From NCBI RefSeq assembly GCF_030845995.1, contig NZ_CP132719.1:2418001-2482000 (forward strand): a DNA stretch of 64,000 bases, given 5' to 3'. Of this stretch, positions 38,368-46,769 are shown in pieces (position 1 is the stretch's first letter; every line of letters starts with the position of its first letter). The notes under the pieces were generated by a model. That model saw only the letters and a program-made list of their open reading frames with translations. It had not been told where the DNA came from and did not search any database. Source of the stretch: Geothrix sp. 21YS21S-4. GTDB taxonomy: Bacteria; Acidobacteriota; Holophagae; Holophagales; Holophagaceae. The translations under genes and the position numbers were made by a program.

Positions 38368-39207
38368 TCAGCCCGGCAGCGACGCCGGCTGGATGAGGCC
38401 CAGCCGCTTGCGGTACGCGGACGGCGTTTCGCCGGTGGCCTTGCGGAAGGCCTTGGTGAAATTGGACTGGTCCTCGCAGCCGAGGCCCGCCGCGATCTGC
38501 TGCACGCTCATGTCCGAATGGGCCAGCAGGCGCTTGGCCTCCAGCATGCAGCGCTCGGAGATCAGGTGCTGGGGCGTCTTCCCGAGGATGACCCGGCACG
38601 CCGCGCCCAGGCGGCGGGGCGTGCAGCGCAGCTGATGGGCGTAGAAATCCACGTCCTTCTCCGCCGCGAACGACACGTCCAGGTGGCGCAGGAACCCCTG
38701 GAAGAGCTGGAGGTCGGAGGCGCGGTGGGGCTGGTTCCGGGTGGCCGCGCCGCGCATCCGCGGCTCCAGCAGGTGGATGAAGGCGGACATCAGATGGCGC
38801 AGCGCGGGCAGGGATTCATCGGTGCGGATCTTCCCGATGTCCCACATCAGCCGCGCCAGGTCGCAGGCCTGCTGGAAGAGCCCGTCCTTCGGAAGCGGCA
38901 GGTTCGACAGGGCGACGAAATGGGAGAACATCCACGCGGCGTCGCCGTCCAGGAACGCCTCGTCGAAATCGAACAGCCACCCCTCGGCTTCCACGTCGGG
39001 AAGGTAGAGGTGGGTCTTCCCCTTGGCCAGCAGCATCACCCAGGGGCCCCGGATCCGCGTCTCCTCGCCGTCCACCCAGTGCGTGCCGGTGCCTTCCGTG
39101 ATGAAGAACATCTGGTGGAAGGGGTGACGGTGGGGCGCCGGCTCCCCCATGCGCCAGTGCAGGTTGCTGCGCTCATTGAGGGGCCAAACCGCGAACAGCG
39201 TATCCAT
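38368..39207 (-). CDS. AraC-family transcriptional regulator with N-terminal cupin domain
   Basis: A 279-residue regulator with an N-terminal cupin-like effector domain (PHRHPFHQMFFITEGTGTHWVDG, residues about 25-95) and a C-terminal double helix-turn-helix (about 175-275). The latter includes SVQQIAAGLGCEDQSNFTKAFRKATGETPSAYRKR, the AraC signature. It lies just upstream of the porin/flavoprotein/cytochrome genes on the same strand and is the best candidate to control them. Start preceded by GGAAG. Confidence 0.92.
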   Translation of the reverse strand: MDTLFAVWPLNERSNLHWRMGEPAPHRHPFHQMFFITEGTGTHWVDGEETRIRGPWVMLLAKGKTHLYLPDVEAEGWLFDFDEAFLDGDAAWMFSHFVALSNLPLPKDGLFQQACDLARLMWDIGKIRTDESLPALRHLMSAFIHLLEPRMRGAATRNQPHRASDLQLFQGFLRHLDVSFAAEKDVDFYAHQLRCTPRRLGAACRVILGKTPQHLISERCMLEAKRLLAHSDMSVQQIAAGLGCEDQSNFTKAFRKATGETPSAYRKRLGLIQPASLPG

Positions 39208-39256
39208 GACCGGCTTCCGGACGGCATAGATACCGTCGAGGTCATTTTAGAACTCA

Positions 39257-39300
39257 ACTTGTAAGATGCAAGTCTTCGATCCTGCCTCAACTTTTGAGGC
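39257..39300. promoter_or_regulatory. Two dyads in the AraC-regulator / tricorn divergent region
   Basis: ACTTGTAAGATGCAAGT (39257-39273; arms ACTTG/CAAGT) and GCCTCAACTTTTGAGGC (39284-39300; 7-bp arms, 3-nt spacer). GTAAGATGC of the first dyad recurs at 39309-39317, and its TAAGAT core could be a -10 element for the tricorn gene. Operator function is inferred. Confidence 0.45.
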
Positions 39301-39345
39301 CCTCGCGCGTAAGATGCCTGGACCCCTCAGGAACCTGGAGAGCCG

Positions 39346-42300
39346 ATGCGCCTGCTTCCCTTCTTTTCCACCGCCCTGGTCGTGGCGGCTTCCCTGTGCG
39401 CTCCGGCGCAGGTGGACGCCCGCTTGATGCGCTATCCCGACGTGTCGGCGACCCAGATCGCCTTCACCTACGCCAACGACCTGTGGATCGTCCCCAAGAC
39501 CGGCGGCGTGGCCCAGCGGCTGTCCACGCCCAAGGGCGAGGAGGCCTTCGCCCGCTTCTCGCCGGACGGCAAGGAGCTGGCCTTCAGCGCCAACTACGAC
39601 GGGAACCTGGACGTCTACGTCCTCCCCGTCGGCGGCGGCGTTCCCGCCCGCGTGACCTACCACCCCATGGCCGACCGGCTGGTGGACTGGACGCCCGACG
39701 GCAAGTCCCTGCTGTTCGCCTCCGGACGGGAATCCGGCAAGGACCGGTTCAACAAGCTGTTCAAGGTGGGGAAGGAAGGCGGCCTGCCGGAGGCCTTCCC
39801 CCTGCCCTACGTCGAATTCGGCGCCCTGTCGCCGGACGGCAAGGTGCTGGCCTACCAGCCCATCTCGACGGACTTCCGCACCTGGAAGCGCTACCGCGGC
39901 GGGATGGCGTCGGAGATCTGGTTCTACGACCTGGAGAAGAAGACCGCCAGCCGCCTCCCCAGCGAGGCCGGCTCCAACGACTCCCAGCCCATGTGGTACG
40001 GCGGGAAGCTGTACTTCCTGTCGGACCGCGACAGCGTGAAGCGCGCCAACGTCTGGTCCTACGATCCCGCCACCAAGGCCTTCAAGCAGATCACCTTCTT
40101 CAAGGACTACGACGCCCACTTCCCCGCCGTCGGCCCCTCGGACATCGTCCTGGAAGCGGGCGGGCGGCTCCACCGCATCGAGCTGCCCAGCGAGAAGGTG
40201 GTGGAGGTGAAGGTGGAGGTCACCACGGACCGCGCCACCCTCCGTCCCCGGACGGAAAACGCCAGCCGGCTGCTGGGCCGCCCGGACGTCTCCGCCCAGG
40301 GCAAGCGGGCGGTGTTCGAGGCCCGGGGCGAGGTCTTCTCCGTGCCCGCGGAAAAGGGCTACGTCGTGAACCTCACCCGCACCTCCGGCGCGGCGGAGCG
40401 CTTCCCCGCCCTGTCGCCCGACGGCAAGCAGGTGGCGTACTTCAGCGACCGCAGCGGCGAGTACGAGCTGTGCCTCCGCGCCGCGGACGGCTCCGGCGAG
40501 GAGCGCCAGGTCACGCACCTGGGCCCCGGCTTCCGCTACCGCATCTTCTGGTCGCCGGACGGCAAGCGCGTGGCCTTCGTCGACCAGGCCATGCGCGTCA
40601 ACCTGTGCGACGTGGACACCGGCCGCGTCCAGGCCGTGGACAAGGGCCACTTCATGTTCGAGGACGGGCTGGAGGGCTTCCGCGCGAGCTGGTCCGCCGA
40701 CAGCCGCTGGGTCGCCTACGCCCGCGACACGCCCAACCAGAACAGCGTGGTGGTGCTCTACGACACGAAGACCGCCCACCGCCACGAGGTCACCTCGCCC
40801 TTCTACAACGCGGGCGACGCCGCCTTCGATCCCGAGGGCAAGTACCTGTTCCTGTCCACGGGCCAGCAGTTCAGCCCCAGCTACAGCGACCTCGACAACA
40901 CCTGGATCTACGCCGCCACGACGCGGCTGGCCGCCATTCCCCTGCGGAAGGACGTGCCCTCCCCCATCGGCGCCCGGAACGACGCCGAGGCCGGCAAGGA
41001 CGAAAAGAAGGACGACAAGAAGGAAGCGGACAAAAAGGAAGGCGATAAGAAGGACGGCGACAAGGCCGAAGCTCCCAAGCCCGTGGAGATCGACCTCGAC
41101 GGGATCGAGGCGCGCATGGTCCTGCTGCCGCCCGCGCCCGGCTACTACACGGACGTCGCCGCGGCCAAGGGCAAGCTGGTCTACCGCCGCGCCGCGCAGT
41201 TGAACCCCACCGGCGAGACCAAGACCACGCTCTACACCTACGACCTGGAAGAGCGCGAGGAGAAGACCGTCCTGGCCGACGTCGACGGCGCCATCCTGAC
41301 CCGCGACGGGAAGAAGCTCCTGGTGAACCGGAAGCAGGAATACGCCGTGGTGGAGCTGAAGCCCGACCAGAAGTTCGACAAGAAGCTGCCCACCGCCGAG
41401 CTGATGATGACGGTGGATCCCCAGGCCGAATGGCAGCAGATCTTCAACGACGCCTGGCGGCTGGAGCGCGACTTCTTCTACGACCCCGGCATGCACGGCG
41501 TCGACTGGAAGGCCATGCGGAGCCGCTACGGCAGCCTGCTGAAGGACTGCGTCACCCGCGAGGACGTCAACTTCGTCATCGGCGAGCTCATCTCCGAATT
41601 GAACGCTTCCCACGCCTATCGCGGCGGCGGCGACCTGGAGATGCCGGCCCGCCTCGGCACCGGCCTCCTGGGCGCGGACTTCGCGCTGGAGAACGGCGCC
41701 TACCGCATCAAGACCATCCTCCGCGGCGCCGACTGGGACGCCCAGAACCGCGGCCCCCTGGTCCAGCCCGGACTGAAGGTGAAGGAGGGCGACTACCTCC
41801 TCGCCGTGAACCGCACGCCGCTGGACGTCCGCAAGGACCCCTGGGCCGCCTTCCAGGGCCTGGCGGGCAAGACCGTGCTGCTCACCGTCAACGACAAGCC
41901 CTCCCTCGAGGGCGCCCGCGACGTGCTCGCCGACACCGTCGCCAGCGACTACACCCTGCGCTACTGGGCCTGGGTCGAAGCCAACCGGAAGTACGTGGAG
42001 AAGGTCTCCGGCGGCCGCCTCGGCTACATCTACGTGCCCGACACCACCGTCGGCGGCCAGACGGACCTCGTCCGCCAGTTCCGCGGCCAGTGGGACAAGG
42101 CCGGCCTGATCATCGACGAGCGCTTCAACAGCGGCGGCCAGATCCCCGACCGCTTCGTGGAGCTGCTGGGCCGGAAGACCCTCAACTACTACGGCGTCCG
42201 CGACGGCAAGGACTGGCAGTGGCCGCCGGTGGCGCATGACGGCCCCAAGGCCATGCTGATCAACGGCTGGAGCGGATCGGGCGGCGACTGCTTCCCCTTC

Positions 42301-42615
42301 CTGTTCAAGCAGGCGGGGCTCGGTCCCCTCATCGGCCGCCGCACCTGGGGCGGACTGATCGGAATCAGCGGCGCGCCCAACCTGATCGACGGCGGCGGCG
42401 TGACCGTCCCCACCTTCGGGATCTACTCGAAGGACGGCAAGTGGATCGTGGAAGGCTACGGCGTCGACCCCGACATCGAGGTGATGGACGATCCCGCCCT
42501 GCTCGCCCAGGGCAAGGATCCCCAGCTGGACCGCGCCATCCAGGAAGTCGAAGCGGCCCTCAAGAAGCAGCCCAAGGCGGCCGTCAAACCGCCCTATCCC
42601 AACCGCTCCAACTAG
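39346..42615 (+). CDS. Secreted tricorn-like protease (S41 family)
   Basis: A 1089-residue exported protease with a signal peptide (residues 1-22), two beta-propeller regions (about 30-330 and 335-690; repeated SPDGK blades), a Lys/Asp/Glu-rich linker at about 545-575, a PDZ domain (about 765-850) and a C-terminal S41 core. Matching Thermoplasma tricorn by eye, Ser755/His756 (NASHAY), Ser978 (SGSGGD) and Glu1036 (VEGYG) fit the catalytic tetrad. The Asp after the nucleophile, which sets basic P1 preference in tricorn, is Gly979 here. Likely degrades peptides in the periplasm. GGAGAG precedes the ATG. Confidence 0.92.
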   Translation: MRLLPFFSTALVVAASLCAPAQVDARLMRYPDVSATQIAFTYANDLWIVPKTGGVAQRLSTPKGEEAFARFSPDGKELAFSANYDGNLDVYVLPVGGGVPARVTYHPMADRLVDWTPDGKSLLFASGRESGKDRFNKLFKVGKEGGLPEAFPLPYVEFGALSPDGKVLAYQPISTDFRTWKRYRGGMASEIWFYDLEKKTASRLPSEAGSNDSQPMWYGGKLYFLSDRDSVKRANVWSYDPATKAFKQITFFKDYDAHFPAVGPSDIVLEAGGRLHRIELPSEKVVEVKVEVTTDRATLRPRTENASRLLGRPDVSAQGKRAVFEARGEVFSVPAEKGYVVNLTRTSGAAERFPALSPDGKQVAYFSDRSGEYELCLRAADGSGEERQVTHLGPGFRYRIFWSPDGKRVAFVDQAMRVNLCDVDTGRVQAVDKGHFMFEDGLEGFRASWSADSRWVAYARDTPNQNSVVVLYDTKTAHRHEVTSPFYNAGDAAFDPEGKYLFLSTGQQFSPSYSDLDNTWIYAATTRLAAIPLRKDVPSPIGARNDAEAGKDEKKDDKKEADKKEGDKKDGDKAEAPKPVEIDLDGIEARMVLLPPAPGYYTDVAAAKGKLVYRRAAQLNPTGETKTTLYTYDLEEREEKTVLADVDGAILTRDGKKLLVNRKQEYAVVELKPDQKFDKKLPTAELMMTVDPQAEWQQIFNDAWRLERDFFYDPGMHGVDWKAMRSRYGSLLKDCVTREDVNFVIGELISELNASHAYRGGGDLEMPARLGTGLLGADFALENGAYRIKTILRGADWDAQNRGPLVQPGLKVKEGDYLLAVNRTPLDVRKDPWAAFQGLAGKTVLLTVNDKPSLEGARDVLADTVASDYTLRYWAWVEANRKYVEKVSGGRLGYIYVPDTTVGGQTDLVRQFRGQWDKAGLIIDERFNSGGQIPDRFVELLGRKTLNYYGVRDGKDWQWPPVAHDGPKAMLINGWSGSGGDCFPFLFKQAGLGPLIGRRTWGGLIGISGAPNLIDGGGVTVPTFGIYSKDGKWIVEGYGVDPDIEVMDDPALLAQGKDPQLDRAIQEVEAALKKQPKAAVKPPYPNRSN

Positions 42616-42628
42616 CGGATTCCCACAC

Positions 42629-42658
42629 ACCGGCGCCCCGCGAACGCGGGGCGCCGGT
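42629..42658. terminator. Strong hairpin between convergent tricorn and OYE genes
   Basis: Perfect 14-bp stem ACCGGCGCCCCGCG / CGCGGGGCGCCGGT with a 2-nt central gap, 13 bp after the tricorn stop. It is symmetric and without a T-tract on either side, so it may serve both strands or rely on Rho. Confidence 0.65.
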
Positions 42659-42717
42659 CCGTACGGCCGAGGGGGTTTCCGCAGGAAGGGTTCGTCCGCT
42701 CCGGGCCTGGCTCGCCG

Positions 42718-43836
42718 CTACTGGGCCGATCCTTCTCCGGCTCCACGGTAGCGCGAGAGCCAGTGAGCGTAAGGCGCCGGAAGGGCCGTCCACGCGGGCC
42801 GATCGACCCCGAGCGATTTCGCCAGCTCATAGGCGTAGTGCGGATTCGCCAAGTGCGCCCGGCCGATCATCACCAGGTCCATCTGCCCCTGGGCCACCGC
42901 GCGTTCAGCATCCTCGGCGCCGTCGATGCCCCACGCCGTGCTCACCGGCAGGCCGACCTCCCGGCGCACGCGGGCTGCGATGGGAACCATGAACGCCGGC
43001 GCCCACGGCGTCTTTCCCTCGATGGTCGAGAACCCCATGCTGACGTTGAGAAAGTCCAGGCCGGTGCCCCGCATCCGGCGGACCAGCTCGATGGATTCCG
43101 CGAGCGTCTCCCCGTCCCGCCCGTCGAATTCGATGACGCCGAACCGCGCCGTAAGCGGCAGGTTGTCGGGCCAGACCGCGCGGACCGCGTCGAGGGTTTC
43201 GAGGAGGAACCGGCTGCGCCCTGCGGCGTCCCCGCCGTACTGATCCGTTCGGTGGTTGGCGTGGATCGAAAAGAAACTCTGGGCGAGATACCCGTGCGCG
43301 AAGTGCAGCTCCAGCCATTCGAATCCGGCATCGCGGGCGCGGCGGGCGGCGGCTACGAAATCGGCTTTGACGCGCTCGATGTCCGCGATGGTCATTTCCT
43401 TCGGAACCCTGGACAAGCCGCCGCCGAACGCGATGGCCGAGGGCGAGATCGTCTCCCACCCGCGGGGATCGTCCGCCGGGATGTGGTCGTCGCCTTCCCA
43501 CGGAAGGTTGGCGCTCGCCTTGCGGCCCGCGTGGCCGATCTGGATGCCCGGCACGGCGCCGGCGGCCTTGATGCCGTGGGCGATCCGCGCGAGCCCTTCG
43601 GCCTGTTCGTCGTTCCACAGGCCGGTGCATCCCGGCGTGATGCGGCCTTCCGGAGAAACCCCCGTCGCTTCGACGATCACCAAGCCGGCTCCGCCCCGCG
43701 CCATCCCGGCATAGTGCGCGGGGTGCCAGTCCGTGATGAAGCCGTTCCTCGCGCTGTATTGGCACATGGGGGGAACGGCGACGCGGTTCCGCAACGTCAC
43801 GGCCTTCAACTGAAAGGGAGCAAAGAGCGTCGACAT
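42718..43836 (-). CDS. NADH:flavin oxidoreductase, YqjM/XenA-type old yellow enzyme
   Basis: FMN ene-reductase for electrophilic alkenes or nitro compounds. The 372-residue TIM barrel has PPMCQYSA (Cys25, as in the YqjM class), GIQIGHAGRKAS with the substrate-binding His, FEWLELHFAHGYLAQSFFS and the phosphate-binding DLVMIGRAHLANPH end. Monocistronic by layout: convergent with the tricorn gene. GGAG lies just before the ATG. The physiological substrate is unknown; a role in oxidative or xenobiotic stress is inferred. Confidence 0.92.
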   Translation of the reverse strand: MSTLFAPFQLKAVTLRNRVAVPPMCQYSARNGFITDWHPAHYAGMARGGAGLVIVEATGVSPEGRITPGCTGLWNDEQAEGLARIAHGIKAAGAVPGIQIGHAGRKASANLPWEGDDHIPADDPRGWETISPSAIAFGGGLSRVPKEMTIADIERVKADFVAAARRARDAGFEWLELHFAHGYLAQSFFSIHANHRTDQYGGDAAGRSRFLLETLDAVRAVWPDNLPLTARFGVIEFDGRDGETLAESIELVRRMRGTGLDFLNVSMGFSTIEGKTPWAPAFMVPIAARVRREVGLPVSTAWGIDGAEDAERAVAQGQMDLVMIGRAHLANPHYAYELAKSLGVDRPAWTALPAPYAHWLSRYRGAGEGSAQ

Positions 43837-43925
43837 GGCTCCAGCTTAGGCGGTCCGACCAGAGGGCCCAACGGGAAAAAGGATCGAGCCCAAACCCCGG
43901 CGCGCCCGCATGTCGCAAGCCGCCC

Positions 43926-44684
43926 TTAGAAGATCTCCGCCAGGAAATCCCGCATGTGCTGCCAGCTGCGCCGGTGGGCGGCCTCGTTGTAGGCGGCGCC
44001 CTTGCTGTTGTCGCCGCCCGCCTCCTTCTGGGTGAACGCGTGGACGGCCCCGGCGTAGGCCACGAACACGTAGTCAGCCTTGGAGGTGCGCATCTCGTCC
44101 TGGAACGCGGCCACGTCCTTCGCGGGGACGAAGGGATCGTCCGCGCCGTGGCAGACCAGGACCTTGGCGCTGACGGCGCCGGGCTTGAAGTCCGCGGGCA
44201 CGTCGAGGCCGCCGTGGAAGGACACCACGCCCTTCACCGGCAGTCCGCCCCGCGCGGCTTCCAGGGCGCCCGTCCCCCCGAAGCAGAATCCGATGACCGC
44301 CATCCTCGCTCCGTCCACGCCCTTCTGGGCCTTCAGCGCGTCCAGCGCGGCGGCGATCCGGCGGCGGTAGAGGGCGCGGTCTCCCTTGTAGCTGCCGGCC
44401 AGCTTCCCGGCCTCGGCCCCGTCCTTGGGACGCACGCCCTCGCCGTAGATGTCCGCCGCCAGCGCCGCGTAGCCCAGCTTCGCCAGATCGTCGGAGACCT
44501 TCCGCTCGTGATCGGTGAGCCCCATCCACTGGTGGATCACCACCACGCCCGGAACCTTCCCCTTGGCGTTCGCGGGCAGCGACAGGTAGCCCGCCAGCTT
44601 CACCGGCCCGTTCCCGTAGGTGAGCGGCTGACCGGCGAAGGCGGGAAGAACGGCGAGGGACAACGCAAGGGCGGCGCGGCGCAT
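43926..44684 (-). CDS. Periplasmic dienelactone-hydrolase-family protein
   Basis: A 252-residue alpha/beta hydrolase with a signal peptide (MRRAALALSLAVLPAFA). The dienelactone hydrolase triad is Cys (GFCFGGTGALE), Asp (HGADDPFVP) and His (AGAVHAFTQ). The substrate is unknown; exported relatives are annotated only as carboxymethylenebutenolidase-like. The ATG at 44684 follows GGAGG and the signal peptide starts here. The frame extends 72 codons upstream only through the repeat region. Confidence 0.9.
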   Translation of the reverse strand: MRRAALALSLAVLPAFAGQPLTYGNGPVKLAGYLSLPANAKGKVPGVVVIHQWMGLTDHERKVSDDLAKLGYAALAADIYGEGVRPKDGAEAGKLAGSYKGDRALYRRRIAAALDALKAQKGVDGARMAVIGFCFGGTGALEAARGGLPVKGVVSFHGGLDVPADFKPGAVSAKVLVCHGADDPFVPAKDVAAFQDEMRTSKADYVFVAYAGAVHAFTQKEAGGDNSKGAAYNEAAHRRSWQHMRDFLAEIF

Positions 44685-44756
44685 GGCGGACCTCCAGCAA
44701 GAGAGCCCGATGCTATAGCTGTTCCGACTTGGAATCCAGGAGAACCCCATGAGGGA

Positions 44757-44789
44757 ACCGCGAAAGGCGCGAAAGGACGCGAAAAAGGA
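44757..44789. repeat. Left arm of repeat family D (CGCGAAAGG type)
   Basis: CCGCGAAAGGCGCGAAAGG then ACGCGAAAAAGG: units of about 9 nt. Its inverted partner is at 45042-45073, so the pair encloses about 250 bp containing remains of families A and B. Confidence 0.75.
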
Positions 44790-44909
44790 ACCCATTTCAG
44801 AAGAAGGACAGGTCTTTTCCTGAGGATCGGCGAACCTCGGTTTGAAAAGCAGGGAATCGCAGATGGCGCAGATTCCTACCCATAAGCCATCAAGGCCCAA
44901 GATTCTCTT

Positions 44910-44987
44910 TTCACCTCCAAAGCACCAAGAAAAACTCCACCTCCTGTGGATGCGCTTCTTGGCGCCCTTCGTGTCTTGGTGGTGATC
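44910..44987. repeat. Palindromic repeat family A inside family D
   Basis: Left arm CACCTCCAAAGCACCAAGA (44912-44930) and right arm TTCTTGGCGCCCTTCG, then TGTCTTGGTGGTGATCC (44957-44988). The arms are more diverged than in the suf copies. The spacer contains the small palindrome TCCACCTCCTGTGGA. Confidence 0.7.
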
Positions 44988-45041
44988 CTTATCCGTGGTT
45001 ACAAACGCTTCAGGCTGAGCCCTGCCAACAACGAGGATCTT

Positions 45042-45073
45042 TTTTTCGCGCCCTTTCGCGTTTTTCGCGGTTT
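45042..45073. repeat. Right arm of repeat family D
   Basis: TTCGCGCCCTTTCGCG then TTTTTCGCGGTTT, complementary to 44757-44789. It ends exactly at the dUTPase stop codon. Confidence 0.75.
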
Positions 45074-45528
45074 CAGCGCCCGGTGCTGCCGTAGCCGCCG
45101 TTGCCGCGGCCGGTGTCGCCGAGGGCTTCGACGCTCGCTTCAGGGATCCAAGTCCAGCTTTCCACGGGCGCGATCAGGAGCTGGGCGATGCGCTCTCCGC
45201 GGTGCAGCTCGAAGGAGGCGTCGCCGTGGTTGATCAGGAGCACCTGGACCTCGCCACGGTAGTCGGCGTCGATGGTCCCGGGGGCGTTCAGCACCGTGAG
45301 TCCGTGGCGCAGCGCCAGCCCCGACCGGGGCCGCACCTGACCTTCGAAACCCGGCGGGATGGCCATCACCAGCCCCGTGGGCACCAGCCGCCGCTGCCCC
45401 GGTGCAATCTCCCAGGATTCGCCATCGGGGATCGCCGCGCGCAGGTCCATGCCAGCGGCGTGGGCCGTGGCCGCGGCGGGAAGGTCGAGGCCGAGGCCGT
45501 GAGGAAGCTGGTGGACGGGAATGCGCAT
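45073..45528 (-). CDS. dut: Deoxyuridine 5'-triphosphate nucleotidohydrolase
   Basis: Hydrolyses dUTP to dUMP, keeping uracil out of DNA and supplying thymidylate synthesis. The 151-residue protein has all five trimeric-dUTPase motifs in order: [42 protein letters not shown] and the C-terminal [12 protein letters not shown]. The start at 45528 follows GGAAGG; a long upstream open frame is a shadow of rlmN. 32 bp after rlmN on the same strand, so cotranscription is likely. Confidence 0.95.
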   Translation of the reverse strand: MRIPVHQLPHGLGLDLPAAATAHAAGMDLRAAIPDGESWEIAPGQRRLVPTGLVMAIPPGFEGQVRPRSGLALRHGLTVLNAPGTIDADYRGEVQVLLINHGDASFELHRGERIAQLLIAPVESWTWIPEASVEALGDTGRGNGGYGSTGR

Positions 45529-45560
45529 GCCTTCCAGCCTCCCGTCTCCCGCTTTCAGCC

Positions 45561-46640
45561 TCAACCCTTTTCCTTCACCAGCTGCCCACAGGCCCCCTGC
45601 ACGTCCCGCCCGCGGCTCCGCCGGACCGTGACGAAACAACCCCGGGCCTTCAGCCAGTCGGAGAAGCGCTGGACGCCATCTTCTCCCGGCTCGCGGAACG
45701 AGCTGGCGGCGTGTTCGTTGAGAGGAATCAGATTCAGGTTGTGGCCGGTGCGGAGGTCCCCCAGCCAATCGGCCAGGCGCTGGGCGTCGGCCTCGGTGTC
45801 GTTCTCCCCGGCGATCAGGACGTATTCGAAGGTGAGTTTCTCGCCGCGGCGCAGCCCCCAGTCGTCCAATGCGCGCCGCAGCCGCGCCAGATTCCAGACG
45901 CGGTTCACGGGCATGGTCCGGCTTCGCGCCTCGTCCGTGGTGGCGTTGAGGCTGAGGGCCAACAGCGGCCGCGGCTCGAGCTTCGCCAGCTTCTCGATGC
46001 CGCTCACCAGGCCCGAGGTGCTGACCGTGATCCGCCCCTTCCCCAGGCCCAGCCCCATGGGATGGCACATCAGCCGGATGGCCCGGTGCAGATGGTCCAG
46101 GTTGTGGAGCGGCTCGCCCATGCCCATGAACACCAGCGTCAGCTCATGGCCCCGCTGCGGCCCCAGCCCCGCCATCAGGGCCAAGACCTGCCCCACGATC
46201 TCCCCGGGCTGGAGGTTCCGCAGGATGCCCATGCTTCCCGTCGCGCAGAAGGTGCACCCCATGGCGCAGCCCACCTGGCTGGAAATGCAGTAGGTGACGC
46301 GCGGATTCCGCACCTTGCGCGGCATGTGGACGGCCTCGATGCGCTTCCCGTCCCCCAGCTCCAGCGCCAGCTTCGTGGATCCGTCCGACGAACCCAGCCC
46401 CTCCACGATGCGGGGCAGCGTCAGATCCGCGACGCCCTCCAGCCAGCGGCGGATGCCCGATCCCAGGTCCGGGGCGCCGTCCTTCCACGTCCAGGGCCGG
46501 TGCAGCCGGCGGAAGGTCTCCAGGGCGCTCCCCGGGCATCCCAACTCCGCCAGTTCCTCCGGAAACAGCGACCAGGCCAAAGGCCGTCCACCCCGCTCGG
46601 GAGCGGGGCGGTCCCAGGGCATGAAGAGGGGTGGCGTCAT
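45561..46640 (-). CDS. rlmN: 23S rRNA/tRNA (adenine-C2)-methyltransferase RlmN
   Basis: Radical-SAM enzyme that makes m2A2503 in 23S rRNA and m2A37 in some tRNAs. It has the radical-SAM cluster motif [11 protein letters not shown], the [15 protein letters not shown] and CISSQVGCA blocks, [19 protein letters not shown] and the second catalytic cysteine in QGACGQL. The start is uncertain: ATG at 46640 (359 residues) is used; an ATG at 46622 is also plausible, and the frame is open to 46724 but those 28 codons have no family similarity. No good ribosome binding site distinguishes them. Confidence 0.9.
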   Translation of the reverse strand: MTPPLFMPWDRPAPERGGRPLAWSLFPEELAELGCPGSALETFRRLHRPWTWKDGAPDLGSGIRRWLEGVADLTLPRIVEGLGSSDGSTKLALELGDGKRIEAVHMPRKVRNPRVTYCISSQVGCAMGCTFCATGSMGILRNLQPGEIVGQVLALMAGLGPQRGHELTLVFMGMGEPLHNLDHLHRAIRLMCHPMGLGLGKGRITVSTSGLVSGIEKLAKLEPRPLLALSLNATTDEARSRTMPVNRVWNLARLRRALDDWGLRRGEKLTFEYVLIAGENDTEADAQRLADWLGDLRTGHNLNLIPLNEHAASSFREPGEDGVQRFSDWLKARGCFVTVRRSRGRDVQGACGQLVKEKG

Positions 46641-46769
46641 ATGCAAAAAAGGGGCAGAAGCCCTCTTCCATTCTAGCGGGTCCATCGGATCGGAAGAGAC
46701 GTCTCCCGCAGAGGCATATTCCAATTAACCTGGAAGTCTTCTTCAGCACTCCTCGATGTCGGAGCGATC

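Larger units (their letters stand above)
44685..45072. other. 388-bp repeat-filled intergenic region
   Basis: No gene is supported. It holds, in order: family D left arm (44757-44789), a solo family B arm (about 44854-44876, AATCGCAGATGGCGCAGATT), a family A element (arms about 44910-44932 and 44953-44987) and the family D right arm (45042-45073), which touches the dUTPase stop. It separates two minus-strand genes. No clear promoter was recognised for the hydrolase gene. Confidence 0.7.
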
